NCBI RefSeq assembly: GCF_000484695.1
Contig: NZ_AXVR01000004.1
Coordinates: forward strand, 103,318 to 167,317
Origin: Salinispora cortesiana
GTDB lineage: Bacteria > Actinomycetota > Actinomycetes > Mycobacteriales > Micromonosporaceae
Reading direction: 5' to 3'
Length of the DNA: 64,000 nucleotides
In this document: positions 58,355 to 64,000 of the stretch, piece after piece
Layout of the letters: each line of letters starts with the position of its first letter
Position numbering within the stretch: position 1 is the stretch's first letter
Notes under the pieces: model-generated
The model's input: only the letters and a program-made list of their open reading frames with translations
The model's database searches: none
Told to the model about the DNA's origin: nothing
Made by a program: the position numbers and the translations under genes

Positions 58355-59371
58355 TCAGTTCAGGCCCCGTCGGACCAGCTGCGTCGGCAGGACCGAGGTC
58401 GACGGCCACGACCGGTCCCCACCGATGCGTTCGAACAGCTGTTCCGTCGCGATCCGTGCCAGTTCACGTTGGTCGTAGGCGATAACGGTAAACGGTCGGG
58501 GCATCAGATGGGACAGTTCAAAATCGTCGAAACCGACCAACGCCGCGTCGCTGCCTCGGCCATGAAGCTCCTGGAGCGCCCCGAGGGTGAGGCGGTTGTT
58601 GGCACAGAAGAAGGCGGTCGGCTGGTCGGCGAGGCCGAACATGTCGGCCACCGCCCGGCTGGCCTGCTCGGGTCCCTCTATTCCACTCCGTACCAACGCC
58701 TCGTCGTACGGGATACCGGAACCCGACAACTCGGCCTGTACGCCGGCCAGACGCTCACGCATTGTGTATACGTTCAAGGAACCCAGCAATATGCCGATCC
58801 GTCGGTGCCCCGCGTCGAGTAGTGAGCGGATTCCGGTGCGACTTCCGCCTTGATTGTCCAGGAGGACCACATCGGCGAGGAGTTGCCCTGGTGGCCGGTC
58901 GAGAAACACCGCCGGAAGGCCCATTTCCACCTCCCGCCGAAGAAAGGAGTGGTCTGTTCCGGCCGGAACCACGAGTAGGCCGTCCACCCGGCGCTGAACC
59001 AGCTCCAGCAACAGTGTGCGTTCGCGGTCCGGATCCTCCTCCGAAGAGGCGGTGATCAGCAGTGTCTGATGTGCCGCCGCGATCTCCGCCGCGACACCCG
59101 CGACCGTCGCATAGAACGGGTTGGCGATTTCTTCGATGAGTAGGCCGATCGTCGCGCTGAGCTGCCGGGATCGGAGATTGCGGGCGATGCCGTTGCGCCG
59201 GAAGCCCAACTCGGCGATGGCGGTCATTACTCGTCCGGCAAGTTCGGGGCCGACGGCTGGCTCGTTGTTGACCACGCGGGAGACGGTCTTGAGACTCACG
59301 CCGGCACGTCGGGCGACATCCACCATCGTGGGCCGTCGAGGCGGGGGCAGTTTGGCCGGGTGATGCAGCAT
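58355..59371 (-). CDS. LacI-family repressor of the mannoside locus
   Basis: A 338-residue regulator. The N-terminal helix-turn-helix with hinge reads PTMVDVARRAGVSLKTVSRV and VNNEPAVGPELAGRV (about 14-50), with the minor-groove hinge near NLRSRQLSATIG. The effector domain begins IGLLIEEIANPFYATVAGV and ends HLMPRPFTVIAYDQRELAR, like the ribose-binding fold. ATG 59371 has AAGGA six bases upstream. It closes the locus, convergent with the fructokinase gene, and is the obvious candidate to bind the palindromes at 52673 and 52867. Mannose or a related sugar is the likely inducer; the evidence for that is positional only. Confidence 0.92.
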   Translation of the reverse strand: MLHHPAKLPPPRRPTMVDVARRAGVSLKTVSRVVNNEPAVGPELAGRVMTAIAELGFRRNGIARNLRSRQLSATIGLLIEEIANPFYATVAGVAAEIAAAHQTLLITASSEEDPDRERTLLLELVQRRVDGLLVVPAGTDHSFLRREVEMGLPAVFLDRPPGQLLADVVLLDNQGGSRTGIRSLLDAGHRRIGILLGSLNVYTMRERLAGVQAELSGSGIPYDEALVRSGIEGPEQASRAVADMFGLADQPTAFFCANNRLTLGALQELHGRGSDAALVGFDDFELSHLMPRPFTVIAYDQRELARIATEQLFERIGGDRSWPSTSVLPTQLVRRGLN

Positions 59372-59683
59372 GCGCCGTCCTTGTCGGCCCGTGTCGCGGA
59401 TCGGCGGGCTAGCCCGAAAGTGTTCCGCTGGGTCGAGCCGCGCATGGGCCGGAAACTGTGTTTCGGCCTTCCGGTGGGCCACGCGAGCAACCTGACCACC
59501 TGACCACCGCGACGACCGTGACCGTCATGAATAACCATCCAGATAACTGGACTTTACCAGTCACTCCACTGCGAACCAAACTGCAGCGTACCCGCGAAAG
59601 GGCTCCCTGTGGGTGTGGGAAGGCGGGTCCTGCGGGCCGTCACTGTTGGAATTTGGCCGGTGGCGGGGTACGTCCGGCTGCGC

Positions 59684-59719
59684 CGGGGGTGCCTTCGGGC
59701 CGCTCCGCAGGCACCCCCG
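59684..59719. other. Orphan terminator-like hairpin, 10-bp stem
   Basis: CGGGGGTGCC (59684-59693) pairs with GGCACCCCCG (59710-59719). It lies between two divergent genes, where no known transcript should end, so it may belong to an unannotated RNA. Confidence 0.5.
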
Positions 59720-60052
59720 AGATGCGCGACTGTCGGTAGCCCGAACTGCTCGTCGTTCCGGTGCGTCCAACATGGCCGTAGCCGATGAAGGTTGTCGGGT
59801 CCTGCTTTCCGGTCAGGCCGGTGAGCGCCACCAGTCTCGGTGTACGAGGTGTGGCGTGTCGGGCGGTCTACGGCATGTGTTTCCGGGGGAGCCTACTTCG
59901 GAGCGGGTGTATCTGGAGTAAAAGTGTTTTTCAGTCATATATCTTTATTTATGACAATATCTGTTCCGTGTTTGTGCCGGGATTATGATCAATAGGCGGA
60001 TAGTCGGTTCGTCTGTGTTATCCAGAGTGTTCCGTTGCGATGTGTGAACTTC

Positions 60053-60081
60053 TTGACGAATTTGCGGCCTGTAAGTAACGT
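60053..60081 (+). promoter_or_regulatory. Chitinase promoter TTGACG-17-TAACGT
   Basis: TTGACG (60053-60058) and TAACGT (60076-60081) are 17 bases apart, close to the vegetative consensus. Transcription would begin near 60088, about 39 bases before the ATG. Confidence 0.65.
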
Positions 60082-60090
60082 CTCTTCATC

Positions 60091-60109
60091 ATTAAAAAAG
60101 TTTCCTAAC
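60091..60109. promoter_or_regulatory. Imperfect dyad in the chitinase leader
   Basis: ATTAAAAAAGTTTCCTAAC is an approximate palindrome: ATTA..AAAGTTT..TAAC with two or three mismatched pairs. It lies immediately after the predicted transcription start, where a repressor would act. The right half GTTTCCTAAC has the look of a conserved operator half-site. Confidence 0.45.
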
Positions 60110-60126
60110 TGTTTGAGGGGTGTTAC

Positions 60127-61749
60127 ATGAAGAGATCACTTCGCCGGGCCCTCTGGGCCAGTGTCGTAGTCGTGCTGGCGGTCGCGGCAGTCCCGATGGC
60201 CTCGGCGTACGGTGCCGGAAGCGTCACCGCCACGTTCGACCAGGTGCAGGACTGGGGGACTGGCCACGAGGCGAAGGTGACGGTCACCAATGGCTCGAAT
60301 GATTCGCTGAGCACCTGGCAGATCGAGTTCGATCTTCCTGCCGGGGCCAGCATCGGCGTTTTCTGGGACGCCGACGTCACCCGCACCGGCAACCACTACG
60401 TCGCGACCAAGAAGAGTTGGGCCGGGCCACTCGTCCCAGGTGCCAGCTTCCGCTGGGGGTACAACGGGACCGGCCCCTATCAGGCGCCAATGAACTGCAC
60501 TATCAACGGTGCTCCCTGCTCCGGCGGATCCGCTCCGCCGACCACGTCACCCCCGACCACGTCCCCTCCGACGACCGCGCCGCCGACCACGCCGCCCCCG
60601 ACGACCGCCCCGCCGACTACCGCACCGCCCAGTGGTGACCACAAGGTCGTTGGCTACTTCGCGCAGTGGGGCGTCTACGCCCGCAACTATCACGTGAAGA
60701 ACATTCACACCAGCGGCTCGGCGGCGAAGTTGACCCACATCATGTACGCCTTCGGCAAGACCGCCGGTGGGCGCTGCGGGATCGGCGACAGCTACGCCGA
60801 CTACGAGAAGGCCTACACCGCAGCAGACAGCGTGGATGGCGTCGCCGACACCTGGGACCAGCCGTTGCGGGGCAGCTTCAACCAACTGCGCAAGCTCAAG
60901 GCAATGTACCCGCATCTCAAGGTGATCTGGTCGTTCGGCGGCTGGACCTGGTCCGGCGGGTTCACCCAGGCGGCGCAGAACCCGGCCGCGTTCGCCGAGA
61001 GCTGCTACAACCTGGTTGAGGATCCGCGCTGGGCGGATGTCTTCGACGGCATCGACATCGACTGGGAATACCCGAACGCCTGTGGTCTCACCTGCGACTC
61101 CAGCGGGCCAGCCGCGTTCAAGAACGTGGTGGACGCGCTGCGTTCCCGGTTTGGTCCGTCGGCTCTGGTCACCGCCGCGATCACCGGTGACGCCAGCAAC
61201 GGTGGCCGGATCGATGCTGCCGACTACGCCGGCGCGGCGCCCAACCTTGACTGGATCATGGCGATGACCTACGACTACTTCGGCGCCTTCAGCCCGCAGG
61301 GTCCGACCGCCCCGCACTCGCCGCTCTACTCGTACTCCGGCATTCCGCAGCAGGGCTTCTGGTCCGATGCGACGATCCAGAAACTCAAGAGTAAGGGGGT
61401 TTCGGCCGACAAGCTGCTGCTCGGCATCGGCTTCTACGGTCGAGGGTGGACCGGTGTCACCCAGGCCGCCCCGGGTGGTAGCGCCACCGGAGCCGCTCCC
61501 GGCACCTACGAGCCGGGCTTCGATGACTACAAGGTCCTGAAGAACACCTGTCCGGTAACCGGGACGGTCGGCGGCACGGCGTACGCCAAGTGCGGCAACA
61601 ACTGGTGGAGCTATGACACCCCGGCCACCATCGGCGGCAAGATGATCTACGCGAAGAACGAGGGCCTCGGTGGCGCGTTCTTCTGGGAGCTCTCCGGCGA
61701 CACGACCGACGGGGAGTTGATCAGCGCCATCGAGAGCGGTCTCGGCTAG
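60127..61749 (+). CDS. Secreted chitinase: CBM2, Pro/Thr linker, GH18
   Basis: A 540-residue exported endochitinase. The signal peptide spans about 1-28 (VVVLAVAAVPMASA). A CBM2 domain (~30-132) has TWQIEFDLPAG, SWAGPLVPGASFRWGYNGTG and a Cys pair. The linker (137-168) is six PPTTx units. The GH18 barrel (~172-540) carries the catalytic FDGIDIDWEYP with Asp310, Asp312 and acid Glu314, preceded by KVIWSFGGWTWSGGF and followed by MAMTYDYFGAF and GIGFYGRGW. It would degrade chitin outside the cell. ATG 60127 has GAGGGG six bases upstream. A 20-bp hairpin ends the gene. Confidence 0.96.
   Translation: MKRSLRRALWASVVVVLAVAAVPMASAYGAGSVTATFDQVQDWGTGHEAKVTVTNGSNDSLSTWQIEFDLPAGASIGVFWDADVTRTGNHYVATKKSWAGPLVPGASFRWGYNGTGPYQAPMNCTINGAPCSGGSAPPTTSPPTTSPPTTAPPTTPPPTTAPPTTAPPSGDHKVVGYFAQWGVYARNYHVKNIHTSGSAAKLTHIMYAFGKTAGGRCGIGDSYADYEKAYTAADSVDGVADTWDQPLRGSFNQLRKLKAMYPHLKVIWSFGGWTWSGGFTQAAQNPAAFAESCYNLVEDPRWADVFDGIDIDWEYPNACGLTCDSSGPAAFKNVVDALRSRFGPSALVTAAITGDASNGGRIDAADYAGAAPNLDWIMAMTYDYFGAFSPQGPTAPHSPLYSYSGIPQQGFWSDATIQKLKSKGVSADKLLLGIGFYGRGWTGVTQAAPGGSATGAAPGTYEPGFDDYKVLKNTCPVTGTVGGTAYAKCGNNWWSYDTPATIGGKMIYAKNEGLGGAFFWELSGDTTDGELISAIESGLG
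60535..60630 (+). repeat. Six 15-bp units encoding the chitinase linker
   Basis: The protein reads (PPTTS/A/P)x6 here. The DNA units vary at wobble bases, so the repeat is maintained at protein level as a flexible linker. Confidence 0.8.
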
Positions 61750-61769
61750 CGCCCCGACCAACGCGCGAT

Positions 61770-61819
61770 CGACACGGGCGGGGGAGGGGTCACGGATCGC
61801 CCCTTCCCCGCCCGTGTCG
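61770..61819 (+). terminator. Terminator hairpin after the chitinase, 20-bp stem
   Basis: Bases 61770-61789 pair with 61800-61819 with one G-U and no mismatch, around a 10-base loop, 20 bases after the stop codon. Confidence 0.85.
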
Positions 61820-61892
61820 GGTGGACCGGCACTCCGGCCGGTGTGACAGACTCGCCGGTCGACGGTCGGAATCCATGGCGTTCGGAGGTGGC

Positions 61893-62381
61893 ATGCGTAC
61901 GGCGTACCGGAGGCTGGGGCTCGGCGTGCTTGGCGGGAGTTTGCTGGTGACCCTCCTCGGTTGCGGCGCGGACGAGCCGGCGGAGTCCGCCGAGCAGGCG
62001 CCCGCGGTCGAGAGCGCGACCAAGGCGCGGGAGCGGGTGCAGGCGTACCTTGATGCGGTAGCGGCCAAGGACGTGGCTGCCGGGCGCAGCCAGTTCTGCG
62101 CCGTGATGCATCCGGCGTTCGACGCCGTCGCCACCGGACCGAGCGGCGACTTCGCTGACCACTTTGAGGTGTCGCAGGCGCAGATCACCGAGGTCGGGCC
62201 CGGTCCGCGGGGCGAGGAGGTCAGCGCGACGGTGTCGGTGACCACCGACGCGGAGGAACTGGTCCGCCCGCTGCTGTTCACGGTCACCCGGGACGGGGCC
62301 GACTGGTGTATCGCCAGTGAGACACCCGGCAGTACGGCGCCCGCCGCGACCGCTACTCCCGAGCCGACCGAAGCCCCCTGA
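61893..62381 (+). CDS. Small secreted lipoprotein of unknown function
   Basis: A 162-residue precursor with a signal peptide ending in the lipobox LVTLLGCG (Cys about 25). The mature domain (~45-145) looks like an NTF2/DUF4878-type cone: ATKARERVQAYLDAVAAKDV, two cysteines (QFCAVM and DWCIAS) likely to form a disulfide, and VSATVSVTTDAEELVRPLLF. The tail is Pro/Thr/Ala-rich. ATG 61893 has GGAGG four bases upstream; an in-frame ATG 18 bases further out lacks a good site. It sits alone between the chitinase terminator and aroG. Confidence 0.8.
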   Translation: MRTAYRRLGLGVLGGSLLVTLLGCGADEPAESAEQAPAVESATKARERVQAYLDAVAAKDVAAGRSQFCAVMHPAFDAVATGPSGDFADHFEVSQAQITEVGPGPRGEEVSATVSVTTDAEELVRPLLFTVTRDGADWCIASETPGSTAPAATATPEPTEAP

Positions 62382-62434
62382 TCCGACTGTCCCGCGGCCG
62401 GCACTCTGCGCCCGATTCAGTTCGACGTCAGTGA

Positions 62435-63941
<1,507 letters not shown>

Positions 63942-63964
63942 GTCGGCGGCCGGTGGGGATGATT

Positions 63965-64000
63965 GTGGCTGACGCGAGGAGTGAGCTTGCGAGCCCCGCA
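63965..64000 (+). repeat. Intergenic repeat, copy 3 (cut by the window edge)
   Basis: Thirty-six bases identical to copy 2, 59 bases downstream of it, continuing past the end of the window. Confidence 0.85.

Larger units (their letters stand above)
59372..60126. other. Long divergent intergenic region (lacI to chitinase)
   Basis: No convincing gene is present. Contents in order: a CCAG/CTGG triple repeat (59539-59561); a terminator-like hairpin at 59684-59719; a short GTCATA/TATGAC dyad at 59934-59955; and an AT-rich 200-base block (59920-60120) that ends in the chitinase promoter. The low GC of the last block contrasts with the rest of the window. Confidence 0.6.

Noticed and set aside
59613..59921. 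102-codon plus-strand frame in the lacI-chitinase gap
   Set aside because: It has mixed codon use, no ribosome site and runs through the orphan hairpin; no recognisable protein.

Overview
The window is high-GC DNA with strong G/C third-position preference, many GTG starts and several apparently leaderless genes, so it comes from an actinobacterium. Gene content and order suggest Micromonosporaceae (Micromonospora or Salinispora type). Much of the left and centre follows, in blocks, the order I remember for the Rv2178c-Rv2205c stretch of Mycobacterium tuberculosis: glycerate kinase, HesB/ErpA-like protein, PfkB adenosine kinase, ctaC, ctaF, qcrB/A/C, ctaE, trpD, the Rv2191-like nuclease, pimB', fadD15, an SRPBCC protein, the Rv2179c-type exoribonuclease and aroG. 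No tRNA, rRNA, CRISPR array, transposase, integrase or prophage gene was seen.

Layout. 1-6029 (minus strand): the start of a very long disordered protein that runs off the left edge, then a DUF3043 membrane protein, murA and nadA. 6096-8865 (plus): glycerate kinase, ErpA and an adenosine-kinase-like PfkB enzyme. 8900-10278 (minus): a coupled TusA/cysteine desulfurase pair. 10471-19066: the aerobic respiratory block, with ctaC-ctaF and ctaE-qcrC-qcrA-qcrB on plus and trpD, an atypical receiver protein and a CtaG-type assembly factor on minus between them. ctaD (oxidase subunit I) is not in the window. 19211-25431: a secreted DUF4142 protein, then minus-strand genes for a stand-alone RAM-domain protein, a sugar nucleotidyltransferase, a Nudix hydrolase, a short RelA/SpoT homologue and an exonuclease/GIY-YIG fusion. 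25611-30249 (plus): NYN protein, a small Cys-rich protein, an M48 protease and PimB'. 30299-37169 (minus): GGDEF/EAL protein, methyltransferase, NarL-type two-component pair and FadD15. 37296-42023 (plus): SRPBCC protein, a CxxC hypothetical protein, ROK glucokinase, a flavin monooxygenase and a hydrolase-fold protein without its nucleophile. 42039-45293 (minus): OtsA, a DUF308-like membrane protein and a Crp-family regulator. 45555-48177 (plus): exoribonuclease, phosphofructokinase and ProC.

48318-59371 reads as one LacI-controlled mannoside-use locus. A secreted GH92 alpha-mannosidase (minus) diverges from a sugar-binding lipoprotein, two permeases, an AGE-family (mannose-type) isomerase and a PfkB fructokinase (plus), and a convergent lacI gene closes it. 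The near-identical 12-bp palindromes at 52673 and 52867 overlap or abut the two divergent promoters and are the best operator candidates. The proposed route is mannoside to mannose outside the cell, uptake, isomerisation to fructose and phosphorylation to fructose 6-phosphate. 60127-61749 is a CBM2-GH18 chitinase behind an unusually AT-rich leader. It is followed by a small lipoprotein and by class II DAHP synthase at the right edge, where copies of an intergenic repeat also seen at 41158 begin.
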